NCBI GenBank assembly: GCA_047495785.1
Contig: JBLDXI010000020.1
Span: 1,798,001-1,862,000 of the forward strand
Source of the DNA: Lepidodermella squamata
Taxonomy: Eukaryota > Gastrotricha
Length of the DNA: 64,000 nt
Reading direction: 5' to 3'
Made by a program: the position numbers and the translations under genes. This document shows, one piece after another, positions 1 through 9,718 of this stretch (positions are counted from its first letter, which is position 1; every line of letters begins with the position of its first letter). Below the pieces are notes generated by a model. That model saw only the letters and a program-made list of their open reading frames with translations, searched no databases and had not been told where the DNA came from.

Positions 1-1339
1 AAAAATCCCAGCAGCAAGATAGCCGAAATGCTCACGAATTTGAATATCATTCTGTATAAAAATTATTGGAAATCTACCGAAAAAAAATAAAAAATGAGTT
101 GCATAAATATACGACGAAAATTGGTGTTTTCGAGTCTAATTTTAGTCGGGGAGCTTAACTGCATTAATCCGAGGTGGCTTAATCATCGCTTAAAAACCTC
201 AGAATAATTGCCTTCTTGAAATGGCTGTCGTCATCAGAAAAGCTTATATGAGTCGACAAATCACATTTTTGCCCGAATATCAACAGGAATAATTGGACAT
301 TGGCGTAGCCGCAGTGACGCAAAAGGGAGAAAAACATTTCAAGTAAAAGATTTTCGTTCATCCCGATATAATCGACAAAAATCACGGCTTTGATCATCTG
401 AATAGATGATGGGCCGTTATTTGATGAAATTCATATAAGATGAACGACTCTCAATATCGCAATTGAGTACGATGCTTACTATTTGTTATTCGGTGATGGA
501 GAAAGTGATCGATAAGGATATAAGTGCCATGAGCAATAGAAACAGGTTCGAATATGAAGTGGCCGTGATGTTGAAGTAGCTTTTAAAACACGACATTTTC
601 CTCTTAATTCAACGGAAGAATGAACGTTTGTTATGCGTTCAAAATCGGCTATATTTATCAGAGGGGGAGGAGGGGGTTCCAATTTCATCATGTGGCAAAC
701 TCAGATTTCTCCAGTAAACTTCCTATAAAAATAGGGTCCCAATAGATTAAGCGGAAACGATTCTTCTATAAATGAAAGATAAACTTTTTGAACCTGGAGT
801 TTTTACACGGGCCCTAAGCTATTTCGAACAAATTATTGATGTTTAGGCTCCAAAACGGTTAATATATCTGAAAATCACTGATTTGTAAAATCGATATTGA
901 CTCTGCACTCACTCCTAAACTAGCCAAAAATCGATCATTTGAAATCAATTCAGCGAGCGCGGGAAATCCTATGTCCATTTGGTACTAGCATAAGGCATGA
1001 TAGCATTAAAAATTTAGATTCTAATGATGACATGAAACTTGAAAACCCTTATTTTGGGGAAGTCTAGTGCCAGAGTCCCAAATTTAGTGCTGGAACCCTG
1101 AGTTTAGGGTGCCCACTTGGCAAAACCAAATTGCAAGTTCCCGTAAAAGAGGCCGATCAAGATACCGATAAGCAATGTAGTAGCCAGCCTTCATAATTTA
1201 TTTCCAATCGATTGCCACAAAATTGCCAGACTTCGAGCTATATTTGGCACACCGAGTTGCAACAATTTATTTTTCAACAATAAAAAATGGAAATGTTATG
1301 TACAATTAATGACGTATTAGAAGCAATAAAAAGGTTACG
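1..1339. other. intergenic, no gene seen
   Basis: I see no supportable coding region here; the short open frames lack signal peptides, family motifs or paralogues in the window. The part from about 880 to 1130 resembles 17185-17375: both contain an 'aaaatcgatattg' stretch followed further on by 'tagtgctggaaccc', suggesting two old copies of a dispersed repeat. Confidence 0.5.
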
Positions 1340-1735
1340 CTAGCCGAATACAGCGAATCTGTGGCTGGTCAGTTCCTTGAGATTCTTCTCCATTACAGCG
1401 GGCTTCTTAGCATTTCCAGAGGGCGAATTAGAGTCTGCCGATAATAGCTGCTCTATAGCAGCAGATACCAACTCTTCCTTAGCTTGTTTGGGGTTCGATG
1501 GATGAGGATTCTTTCGGTCCTTTTGCTTGCCTTTGTTCTGAAATCGCAAAGGTGAAAAAATGGCCGTCGGTTTTGGGCTGATTAGCAATTCGCCGCGGTC
1601 TAAAAACCCGGATGACTCATGCGATTGATCATTGACGCTACGCTGTGCTAATTCAATAGCTGGCATTTGCAGTGTAAAATCGAACAGCACCACGCCAAAA
1701 ACACCTATCACCACGATATTTGGCAAGCAGTTCAT
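1340..1735 (-). CDS. secreted peptide precursor ending in HRFAVF-Gly (predicted amidated)
   Basis: 131 residues. The N-terminus (MNCLPNIVVIGVFGVVLFDF) is a hydrophobic signal peptide. The rest is polar and basic. A KK site near residue 109 is followed by PAVMEKNLKELTSHRFAVFG and the stop codon. Cleavage at KK with use of the final Gly as amide donor would give a 19-residue peptide ending in AVF-amide. That inference follows standard prohormone processing by a PC2-type convertase, carboxypeptidase and PAM. It is the left-most member of the minus-strand peptide cluster. The C-terminal VF-amide recalls the LVF-amide precursors at 8808 and 16021, but the rest of the sequence does not align convincingly. 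I cannot assign a known peptide family. Confidence 0.7.
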   Translation of the reverse strand: MNCLPNIVVIGVFGVVLFDFTLQMPAIELAQRSVNDQSHESSGFLDRGELLISPKPTAIFSPLRFQNKGKQKDRKNPHPSNPKQAKEELVSAAIEQLLSADSNSPSGNAKKPAVMEKNLKELTSHRFAVFG

Positions 1736-2047
1736 GTTTCGCTACTAGAAAATGTGAATATTAAACCACGGGTGTGACATATAGTATTTAAATTCGAAGT
1801 GACCCTTGTGGATAAAATACATTATCGGTTAATTAAAAATGACTGTAGTTTTTATTTGATTAAATTATAACAAGAATCAGTCACGCCCACCGGTCTCAGC
1901 AGACCTTAATTTTATTCGAGAAAGGTGTCGCGCAATAAAATGATGACCTTTTACGATGTAATTTGGACAGAAAAAAACTATTTAAAATTAGAGAACTGTC
2001 TATTATAAAAAATGACCTCGAAAGGTCATGTGACTTTGATTTTTACA
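1736..2047. other. intergenic spacer
   Basis: A+T-rich spacer between two divergent peptide genes on the same strand. It would hold the promoter of the 1340-1735 gene and the 3' end of the next gene; no distinct element recognised. Confidence 0.4.
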
Positions 2048-2515
2048 TCAGCCGATGCGAACCATGCTAATTTTGCGCAAATTTCTCAGAACTCGAGCCA
2101 TGTTGGTCAGCGAGAATGACTCGGCACCCCATTTAGGCGGGTTATTGGCTACTACAGCCGCGCTGCTAGTTGAATTTGTCGCATTTTTCGAGGTCACTTT
2201 CGAGGCCGCCGGCGCACTTTTCGGCGTTGTCGCTGCGGATTTAAACAGGTAACTGCCGCCGAAATCGACACCAGCATCAGCCGCGCCGGTGAAATGATCG
2301 TCGTTGTTGTGCTCTTCGTGGTTATTCTTATTGTTGTTGTTCGAAGTCGGCGCTAAGGAGTCGTAGTCGTAGTACCGCCCAGATGGCGAGTAGGACGATG
2401 AAACAGAATTTTGAGCTTCTTTCCAGTTGGACTGTTCATAGTTATGATCGTCATCGAAAGGCCGCATGAGCGCTGTTCCGAAAACTGGGAGCAGAGATAA
2501 AATTATCCACCGCAT
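2048..2515 (-). CDS. secreted precursor, GVDFG family, with amidated C-terminus (…SMVRI-Gly)
   Basis: 155 residues. The signal peptide is MRWIILSLLPVFGTALM. An acidic Asn/Asp/Ser-rich propeptide follows, with a poly-Asn patch near residue 60, then AGVDFGG around residue 82. That core is shared with the precursors at 5151, 6011 and 6782. A Ser/Ala/Thr-rich linker leads to a basic C-terminus ARVLRNLRKISMVRIG. The terminal Gly predicts an amidated peptide ending SMVRI-amide, and the dibasic-like RK could be a cleavage site. The precursor is longer than its three relatives, and only it has the amidation Gly. The function of the GVDFG segment is unknown. Family membership is inferred from the shared core and the neighbouring position. 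Confidence 0.68.
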   Translation of the reverse strand: MRWIILSLLPVFGTALMRPFDDDHNYEQSNWKEAQNSVSSSYSPSGRYYDYDSLAPTSNNNNKNNHEEHNNDDHFTGAADAGVDFGGSYLFKSAATTPKSAPAASKVTSKNATNSTSSAAVVANNPPKWGAESFSLTNMARVLRNLRKISMVRIG

Positions 2516-3575
2516 TTTGTAATTTTTTTTATGAAAAAAATTAGATGGAGTGAGATTTCGCCCGCCATTCTGCCTGATTTTGAAGGTGATTTAATCCCGA
2601 GGATTATACGAGCAACCTCTTGTAGCCTTGTGACGTTCAGAAGCTTTAAATTACAATAACAAAAAAAACTAATTTTTCGAGAAGAAGCGGTGGTGGTTAA
2701 ATCCGGGGATCTAAGTGGTTCTCGATACTTTTCTGATGGGGGAATCACTTTCTGAGAATAGCTTATTGATTAAAAGTGTGGAAATTACCGACTGAAAACC
2801 CGGCAAAAAGCTTTTAGGATCGACCCCGCAATCTTTGTTCGGTATCAAGGGATAATATCAACCGGCAAGATGGTGATCTGGAAAAAATGAAAAGGTCATT
2901 ATTTCATATCGGACTGTTCTCGAATGTGCACCGTATAAAACGAGGGGTAACTTTAGGGAAAGCAATGTTTTTCAGAACTTGAAAATCAGCTTTTACTCAA
3001 AATTTCAACCAGAAGTGGGCAATACGAATCCTGGATGTCCTACAAATTTCGAAAATTTTTCATTTGCTTTGATTTTTGGGAATATGGGCTTTCTGTGAAC
3101 GGCCTCGTGATGAGTTGAAAAATTCGCACTTGAAATGTGGGTCAAATGTTAAAGAACATTTCGTCGCCTGCGCGGACACGTCACCAAACGCCTTTTTGAG
3201 ATCAATCCAGAGAACGCATTTTCTCAACATTTTCTCAACTTTGAGAATCTCGCAACATCCAAATTACCAGTTTGAAATGTCACCGATGCCTAACGGATTC
3301 GTATTTTTTGCGCCAAAGGTAAAAACAAACATCGCTTTTTGGCTTTTTGCGGGCGCCTCGGGTTCGATTCTCTGTGACCACCATGCAGCTTAAATGCTAA
3401 AATTTTCAATTTTTATATTTTACTTATAATCATTATGATGAACCGATTTGCAAATGTTGAGCTCATTTGAGAAGCGCCAAGGCTGTTTATTATTGGGACA
3501 GTTTCGCGCTTATCGTCGTGTATTCGCTCTGAAAATTCACTTGTGAATATTGATATTATAAGTTATTACAATATA
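2516..3575. other. intergenic, no gene seen
   Basis: No convincing coding region. A frame on the plus strand at 3076-3393 has no signal peptide, motif or paralogue. Around 3350-3385 there is a tRNA T-loop-like string (ggttcgattctc) that cannot form a proper stem. Confidence 0.4.
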
Positions 3576-3955
3576 CCGTACTGCCCGAAAAAAAGCCAGC
3601 CTCAAATAAATGGCAGAGATTAGAGGTCGTTCGAAACAATAAATGTCAGGCCCGAAATAAATGTCAGGTCAATTGCAGGAACTATACTGAAGATCACTAA
3701 TGAGGTAATTATAGCCATTCTGAATGGAGATAATTTCTACTCTTGGCTTATAGTAAGGTCAGGGACCAATTTTTTGGTCAAAATACGTAGAATCTCAGGA
3801 AAATATATACGCCATTGTGGCACCCAGGCAAGTTACTAGTTGGTTCGAATAAATAAATTTCAGGTCCGAAATAAATGTCAGTCCCTTTCAAATGTCAGGG
3901 GTTCATCAGCGTTTGAAAAAAACAAATGTCATGGTTTTTGTTCCGGGCAGTACGG
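3576..3955. mobile_element. 380-bp inverted-repeat element (MITE-like) with TA target duplication
   Basis: The left end reads CCGTACTGCCCG at 3576-3587 and the right end is its reverse complement CGGGCAGTACGG at 3944-3955. A TA dinucleotide flanks each end (3574-3575 and 3956-3957), as expected for a Tc1/mariner-type target duplication. The interior repeats the word ataaatgtcagg and close variants about six times (about 3607-3920), including cccgaaataaatgtcagg on both sides of the centre. No coding capacity is seen. The TIR and TSD are read directly; assignment to a mariner-related non-autonomous element is inference. Confidence 0.7.
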
Positions 3956-4405
3956 TAATTTTTTACGATTTCTGTGTTGGTATTCACTTTTTTTGTGGAC
4001 TTGGCTACATGCTGTCGACTTGGCCTGTTGACTTAGCGAAAATGACCTCGTAAAACGACGATCCCGCAGGACATAGCTCTGTTGATCCCATTTTCGGCGG
4101 CCGGGTATGGGCATGGCACTTGTTTCCCCTCGCTGGCGACCAATTTATGACATATATCAGCTGTTTTTTATTCAAGAAAAATTAGTGACAGATATTTATT
4201 GATAGGGTCCAAAATTATCCGATTTGACACCAGAACTTTAGGTAGATGACAAGCTTGAGGAAAAGCTTTCTTCATGGACTTTAAAGAGTTTCAAAAAAAT
4301 TTTCATTCAAAGATTGCTGATTCTTATGGGAGTCCAAAACGAAAGGCAATGGCAAAACGAACGGCGGGAACTTGAACTTAAATATCCCGCTTTACGGTTA
4401 ACATT

Positions 4406-4654
4406 TTAGAGTGGTGTGAACGGGCTGCTATTTTCCTTGACTGATGCGGAAGAGATTTCGCCGAATTCATCCGAGAATCCGGGGGTGTCGTCTTCTTCTA
4501 GCGTTGTACCAGTATCGCCCTCGAAATCGCTGTAGTAATTCCAATCGTGACGATCAGGGTTGTCTTCGTAAGCTGCAACTTCGCCGGAGCACCAGATTTG
4601 CCGCAAAAAGCCGAAAGTGCAACACGCGGAAACAGCTAAAATGTTCATAAGCAT
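4406..4654 (-). CDS. small acidic secreted protein, possible diverged cluster member
   Basis: About 83 residues from the internal Met that begins MLMNILAVSACC, chosen because it opens a signal-peptide-like segment; an upstream in-frame Met at 4696 would add a basic 14-residue extension. After the signal the protein is rich in Asp and Glu (YSDFEGDTGTTLEEDDTPGF) and ends SSPFTPL with no amidation Gly and no clear dibasic site. It lies between GVDFG-type precursors and shares their acidic character but not the GVDFG core. It could be a diverged propeptide or a chance frame. Confidence 0.42.
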   Translation of the reverse strand: MLMNILAVSACCTFGFLRQIWCSGEVAAYEDNPDRHDWNYYSDFEGDTGTTLEEDDTPGFSDEFGEISSASVKENSSPFTPL

Positions 4655-4696
4655 TATTATTTTATTTACTTTCCGCGCACACTCTGCGGCTAACAT

Positions 4697-5150
4697 CTGG
4701 AAATTCCTTCCAGGTTTCCTTGTAATAAACAGGCTGAAATCGAATACTCAGGGCCCAACTGAAGTTGTTTATATAAAGCCGTCATTAAAGGCGTCAACAA
4801 TAATAATAAAGCCATTACGATTAGCGCATTTATGAGAATTTTCTTTCTTCTCGTATGAGAAAATTGAGAATTGAGAAAATATATGAGAACATTTTTGAAA
4901 TTTCTAATTAATTTACTCTTTTGAAGTTTGGAGCTTGAGGGAACACAACCAACAATCATAATAAAAATTTCAGCTAGGGTTTGACTAGGGCATAAAATAG
5001 CGTATTTTTGAGGTTATAAATTTTCCAGGTTGCACTAAAATTCAAACAAAATTATATTCAACATTTTTTCAAAAATAAAAAAGTTGTTGCCGCCTTTCAC
5101 ATTTATTAAAACTGAGAAAACGATATAGGTATTACGATGCTGGACATTGT
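4697..5150. other. intergenic spacer
   Basis: A+T-rich spacer; no gene or repeat recognised. Confidence 0.4.
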
Positions 5151-5474
5151 TTACAAAAAGTAGGCCAAATAGCGCGATTTGGCTAGCTTATGAACCGGAT
5201 TTTTGTTGTGCGCGCTTTGATAAAATTTCTGCATGAAAGCATCAGCCGCCAATTTATCGCTGAAAACAGACGCATCGCCGCCAAAATCGACGCCCATGGC
5301 GCCGGCCGATACGTAGCCATCGTCCTCTTCACTGACAGCCGATCGCTCCTGCTCTTCGATGCCAGCATTAGCATTGTCTTCGCTGTAGATTCCGAAGTCG
5401 TCGTAACACGTTGCGCATGGAATCATCGCACAATAAATTGAAACAATTATCAATAAATTTACGTAGAGATGCAT
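5151..5474 (-). CDS. secreted precursor, GVDFG family
   Basis: 108 residues from the Met of MHLYVNLLIIVSIYCAM, selected because it starts the signal peptide and aligns with the start of the paralogue at 6011. The propeptide is acidic (SEDNANAGIEEQERSAVSEE), followed by DDGYVSAGAMGVDFGGDAS, a helical stretch and a basic tail HNKNPVHKLAKSRYLAYFL. The core and tail are nearly identical to those of the 6011 gene (AHNKNP-x-HKLAKSRYLA), so the two are recent tandem duplicates. There is no terminal Gly, so no amidation. KSR or HKLAK could be processing sites. Function unknown. Confidence 0.68.
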   Translation of the reverse strand: MHLYVNLLIIVSIYCAMIPCATCYDDFGIYSEDNANAGIEEQERSAVSEEDDGYVSAGAMGVDFGGDASVFSDKLAADAFMQKFYQSAHNKNPVHKLAKSRYLAYFL

Positions 5475-6010
5475 CTGAGACACCGCAGTTTTCTGACCTT
5501 TACCGAGGGACAATATTTTATTCCCACGTTTTTGCGAAAAGTGAATTCAACGATACAACTCGGCATCGCAAATATTTTGTTACGCGGGACAATTCCACCT
5601 CGTCGTTTACGAATCCCAAAATTAATGAAATTTTTTTTAATAAAAAGTGACATTATTTCCTGACAGGCCCGAATGCAACTCCTGAAAAAACAAACCATTT
5701 CATCTGTTACCAACCACGCAAATTGTTTAAACTGATATTGAGCGTGGAACTTCTAACCGTTTGTCCTATTCAGAACAATTCATAAAAAATATTGGTAAAA
5801 GGTACAATTTTTTGAGATTTAATCTGTACCAATGCATTTTTCCCTTTAAGCGAAGCACCGAAAAAAAATTCAAATTTTTCGGACTACGAAATACTCGGCT
5901 AACAAATTTTTGTGATCCTGATTCCTTTAGCTATTGTAATATAAATTCTAAAATTTCGAAACAGTTCATTTTTATTGAGAAGACAATAATTAAGTAATGC
6001 TCGACATTGG

Positions 6011-6328
6011 TCACAATAAATTAGCCAAATAGCGCGATTTCGCGAGTTTGTGAATCGGATTTTTGTTATGCGCTTTTCTATTGAATCTCTGCATGAAAGC
6101 ACTAGCGGCCAATGGATTGCCGAAAATGGACGCATCGCCAAAATCGACGCCCATAGCGCCGGCCGATACGTAGCCATCGTCTTCTTCCCGAATAGGCAAT
6201 CGCTCCATTTCAACGCTATTTTGATATTTGTCCTCGGTTCCAAAATCGGTCGCATCGAATTCGTCGTAACAGGTAACCATCGAAATGATTGCTAGTAAAT
6301 TTAGAACTAGGAGCTTTGACCGATGCAT
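6011..6328 (-). CDS. secreted precursor, GVDFG family (paralogue of 5151)
   Basis: 105 residues: signal peptide MHRSKLLVLNLLAIISMVTC, acidic spacer, then DDGYVSAGAMGVDFGDASIF and the tail AHNKNPIHKLAKSRYLANLL. The segment from DDGY to the stop is close to the 5151 gene, while the acidic spacer differs. This pattern is consistent with selection on the GVDFG core and the basic tail. No amidation Gly. The genes lie about 540 bp apart in the same orientation, supporting tandem duplication. Confidence 0.7.
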   Translation of the reverse strand: MHRSKLLVLNLLAIISMVTCYDEFDATDFGTEDKYQNSVEMERLPIREEDDGYVSAGAMGVDFGDASIFGNPLAASAFMQRFNRKAHNKNPIHKLAKSRYLANLL

Positions 6329-6781
6329 CGAAATTTTTTTATTTTTTCTTAAATGGCTAAAAATATCGTGTAACGGGAACTTAGGATATATCGTAGTCGC
6401 GCGATCTCACAAAATTTTATTGCAGGGGCGATGGCAATGATTAATCTATTTTTCGGTCAAACGCAAAAATAGACCACGCGAAATAATATCCTCATTTCCC
6501 CCACGCGCTACTATGTATGTGATGATATTAAATTATTTTACATGTTTCCTTCCTGAAAAATGCACTGTCTATAATACAGTTATCTATTCCTCGGACATCC
6601 TAATATGCGTGCTCACTCAATCAGAATAAATGAAATATTCCACCTTAACTTTTTTATTGTAATTCAAACCGCACATTTCGCTACAAATAAAGAGCCACAA
6701 AATTCGCGAAAATCATATTATTATTATTATAACCGTGAGAGTTTTATATTCAAATGAGTGATGACAATTAGAATTAAAAGC
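6329..6781. other. intergenic spacer
   Basis: A+T-rich spacer; no gene recognised. It would contain the 6011 gene's promoter. Confidence 0.35.
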
Positions 6782-7108
6782 CTAGCGCCGTCGACGTCCG
6801 CTCAACTTGACGCCATTGAAACTTCGCTGATTGCTGCCGATGTTCTGGCGACGGAATGAACCGAATAGGCTGTTTTTGTCGGAGATAGACCCGCCAGCTC
6901 CGAAATCGACACCGAAATCAACGCCAACTTCACCCTGGCCCTGGTAGCCGTCGTCCATTTCAGCGACTCGAGGTTCCTGATCATGGCTCGTACCCTCGCC
7001 ATCGGAAGTCAACGCCTCATCGCCTTGGTAGAATGCCTCGTCATCCTGAGCGTAAGACACAGCTACAAAGCAAGCGACTGCTAGCAAAACGTTCAAATAT
7101 CGGTTCAT
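6782..7108 (-). CDS. secreted precursor, GVDFG family, duplicated core
   Basis: 108 residues. The signal peptide is MNRYLNVLLAVACFVAVSYA. An acidic region leads to MDDGYQGQGEVGVDFGVDFG, in which the VDFG unit is repeated, then AGGSISDKNSLFGSFRRQ and a basic tail ending SGRRRR. The RRRR terminus is an evident convertase/carboxypeptidase trimming site, and removal would expose SG, so the last peptide (after FRR or NQR) could be amidated. DDGY-x6-GVDFG is shared with 5151 and 6011. A TATA-like string lies about 280 bp upstream (tatatatcga near 7391). Function unknown. Confidence 0.68.
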   Translation of the reverse strand: MNRYLNVLLAVACFVAVSYAQDDEAFYQGDEALTSDGEGTSHDQEPRVAEMDDGYQGQGEVGVDFGVDFGAGGSISDKNSLFGSFRRQNIGSNQRSFNGVKLSGRRRR

Positions 7109-8807
7109 ACTAAAGCAGCTATAGTTGGAAAAAACCAGAAAATTATTTTGATTTTTTTAGAAAAAAAATTTCGCACGGCCACTAAACTAGGATATTTAAA
7201 AGGAATAAATCCCGCCTTGAGTGCGCTCTTATCCCTGATTTTTGGGGTGTGTGAAGTATTTATATTGAATTTATTTCTAATTGAATTCTCGCGCTTAGTT
7301 TACCCGCCTCGCCACGCGAATGAAAAATCATCAATCATCAATCATAATAAAAGGGGCGGGCCAGCAATTACTTCACAGACAAAACGGTGGTATATATCGA
7401 TCAATTTTTAAAATTTTCAAAACGTCAACTTCTCAATTCAGGGTATTTCCATCGAAACGAGAACACAAGGAGTAAAAATAGCAGATTAACATTAAGTTTT
7501 AATAAATATTTTCTAAAATAAGGAGCCGTGATCGAAATTATTTTTACGCGCACGGAGGCGGCCGCCAGATCATTAGACTGGCCGCTATCAAGAGTGAACT
7601 CATTCCTAGTTTGCGTGCCTGTTTTCGCCTCGTTGGACGGTTAAAATTGCGAGGCGAAGAGGCGTTTTCTAACGTAAGAATATGTAACGACTTTTTTCCG
7701 AAAAAATCAGTTAAAAAATGCGGTGAATGAGCTGTGGTAAAAACATTTTTCGCGCTTAAATCTGAGATAAATAATTAGTCGCCTAATTCATGGTTTAATT
7801 TCCTAACTTGCGGTGATCCAACGCATCCTGTCACATGGTATACTAGACAGCCGTGGATGCCAAGACTTGTTTTCCGAGGTAGAGAAAACGGAAATTCATC
7901 ATTAAGGTCATGAATGGGATATTGAGACAAATTAAAGACCAACAAAGTCTACCATCAATTAAAATCAGTTCTGTTGAGTGGCATAAAAGAACTTTTAATT
8001 CAAAATTATTGATCTGATACTCCACCTTTTGGCGTGATTCAAAAAGTGGGAAGGCTCCTTGGCAATCGTCTCTGGATAGCCCCAGAGGAGACCCAAGCCT
8101 ATATAGAGACATTTCCAATGACACAGGTCCTATAACTGTGCAAGCAGCCATCTGGGAACACTTTTTCATCCTACGTTTCGTTGCGTAAAGAAAATCCCTT
8201 TTATCTTAAATTAGCTGGATTTATGAAAGAAATTGTGGGTGAAAACCGCTAAAATATGATGAGGTGATTTTTTTCCAGATTTGACCCGAAAACTGACAGC
8301 GGTAAAATGTAAAAAACCCACCGAATTTGATGTTTAAACTTCCTTAAAATTCCCTCCTTGAATTATTAGAGAGGCTTTCCATATGTGAGACGTTAAAAAA
8401 TCAGGAATTTATAGGGTTGAACGAGTCTTAACTGAAGAGTTTTTACGGCAGTGCTCTGCAACTAAAACTGATATTAATTGCTAAATGAACCAAGCGAAAT
8501 AGCTCAATATCGCACTTTTTCGACCATAATTCCAATAAAATGCGCATCACCGGCTTCCGCAAAATCTCTTAATGGGCTCCTCTCCCCCATACTTTGATGA
8601 ACTCAAGCTTTGCCATTAGACTTCCGCTTTTTTCAAAAAAAAAAACTTTCCTTTTTCGCTGAAATAAAAAATAAAAAAACCGCACTGCTTTATTTTTTCA
8701 TTCTGAGATTTTCAATAAGAATTTATTTCAAGTATAATTCTGCATTAAACTGCGATGCTAAAATATGAAAAATGGTCGTCGAACCGCAGCAGTTGAATTG
8801 AATTATT
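7109..8807. other. intergenic, no gene supported
   Basis: About 1.7 kb without a supportable gene. The minus-strand frame at 7843-8169 has no signal peptide or recognisable motif. Around 8628-8690 there are A/T homopolymer runs. Confidence 0.45.
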
Positions 8808-9047
8808 TTATCTGCCGAAAACCAGTCCGCGAGCTTGCCCGTGCATTATCCTTCGCCGCAGGCTGTCGTAATAAGCCGGCTTCATTCTGCCCTGCGAAGG
8901 CAGGTGGAAATCGATGGCGTGGTCCTCGAGCCAATCTCGTTTCTCGATCGGATACTTCCATAAAACCTGACCATTCGCGACTTCTATGAAGCCGAGGAGT
9001 ATCAGCAAAAAGATGGGTAAAAAGAATGCGATCCTGATTTGGTTCAT
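8808..9047 (-). CDS. secreted peptide precursor ending HGQARGLVF-Gly-Arg (amidated)
   Basis: 79 residues. The signal peptide is MNQIRIAFFLPIFLLILLGF. An IEKR site follows near residue 35, and the C-terminus YYDSLRRRIMHGQARGLVF is followed by the amidation/cleavage signal GR. The predicted product is a long C-terminal amide. The paralogue at 16021 ends SWESMRRLINHGQARDLVFG. The YY-x2-LR-x2-I spacing ahead of an R-x3-aromatic-amide terminus superficially recalls NPY/NPF-type peptides, but the diagnostic RxRF/RxRY end is missing. I therefore treat it as a separate or very diverged family. Gene order and strand follow the rest of the cluster. Confidence 0.75.
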   Translation of the reverse strand: MNQIRIAFFLPIFLLILLGFIEVANGQVLWKYPIEKRDWLEDHAIDFHLPSQGRMKPAYYDSLRRRIMHGQARGLVFGR

Positions 9048-9183
9048 TTGAAAATAATCCTATAAAATATTTTTCTCTGGTTTTATTCCTCAAAATTATT
9101 CTTAAAAATACATCCGTGTAAGCAAATATTTGGCTATCATTATTCTCAGATTATAAATCACCGCGCTAGTTTTATCTACGTCA

Positions 9184-9390
9184 CTAAAATCGAGGTGAGC
9201 CGCGGCTGAGGCCGTCGATGAGTAATCGCCGCAGTTTGGCTTGTTTACGAGCCGTATTTCCGTAGCTCTTCAGGTCGCGCTCGATGTCGAGGATATTGTC
9301 ATGCTCGCAGTTGATAGAATCGATGAGACAGATGACCATCACTGTCAGGACAACAATTAATAGCAACTGACTCAACACCCTCAGCGCCAT
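9184..9390 (-). CDS. small secreted peptide precursor ending RGSPRF
   Basis: 68 residues from the Met of MALRVLSQLLLIVVLTVMVI, chosen because it opens a strong signal peptide; longer upstream in-frame sequence is not hydrophobic. The mature part is short: SINCEHDNILDIERDLKSYG, then RKQAKLRRLLIDGLSRGSPRF and the stop. There is no Gly after the final Phe, so the peptide should have a free carboxyl end, unusual for a PRF-type terminus. Possible cuts are at RK and RR. A TATA-like string overlaps the start region. The family is not recognised. Confidence 0.6.
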   Translation of the reverse strand: MALRVLSQLLLIVVLTVMVICLIDSINCEHDNILDIERDLKSYGNTARKQAKLRRLLIDGLSRGSPRF

Positions 9391-9718
9391 GTATATAGAT
9401 GCAGCTCCTTTTAAAAATTCAGAATGAAAATGGAACAGAAACAATGATTTTTGTGTCACACGATGGCGGCAAAACAAATCAATCAATGATAATAACATAT
9501 CCCTACTCTCGCTTTTCAGGGTTAAATTATTTAGAGAAATGCATGGCATAATTCCGCCGACGCTTGAGTTGCATCGCCCCATGGGAAGACAACAATCATC
9601 AATAGGGAAAATCTCCGCAAAAAAATTGGATTAAAATTAATTAATTGTCCCGATTAATCATGTGGGTTGAATTTTTATTTCAATGAATAATTTCCAAAAT
9701 AAAAATGCCTCGAGTCTA
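9391..9718. other. intergenic spacer
   Basis: Spacer of about 330 bp, expected to contain the promoter of the 9184 gene; nothing else recognised. Confidence 0.35.

Noticed and set aside
3355-3385. tRNA-like T-loop string ggttcgattctc, also near 53400
   Set aside because: The flanking bases cannot form the T-stem or an acceptor stem, and no anticodon arm is present. A tRNA-derived SINE is possible but two partial matches are not enough.
7843-8169. 108-codon minus-strand open frame
   Set aside because: No signal peptide, motif, paralogue or splice context; composition does not resemble the neighbouring peptide precursors.
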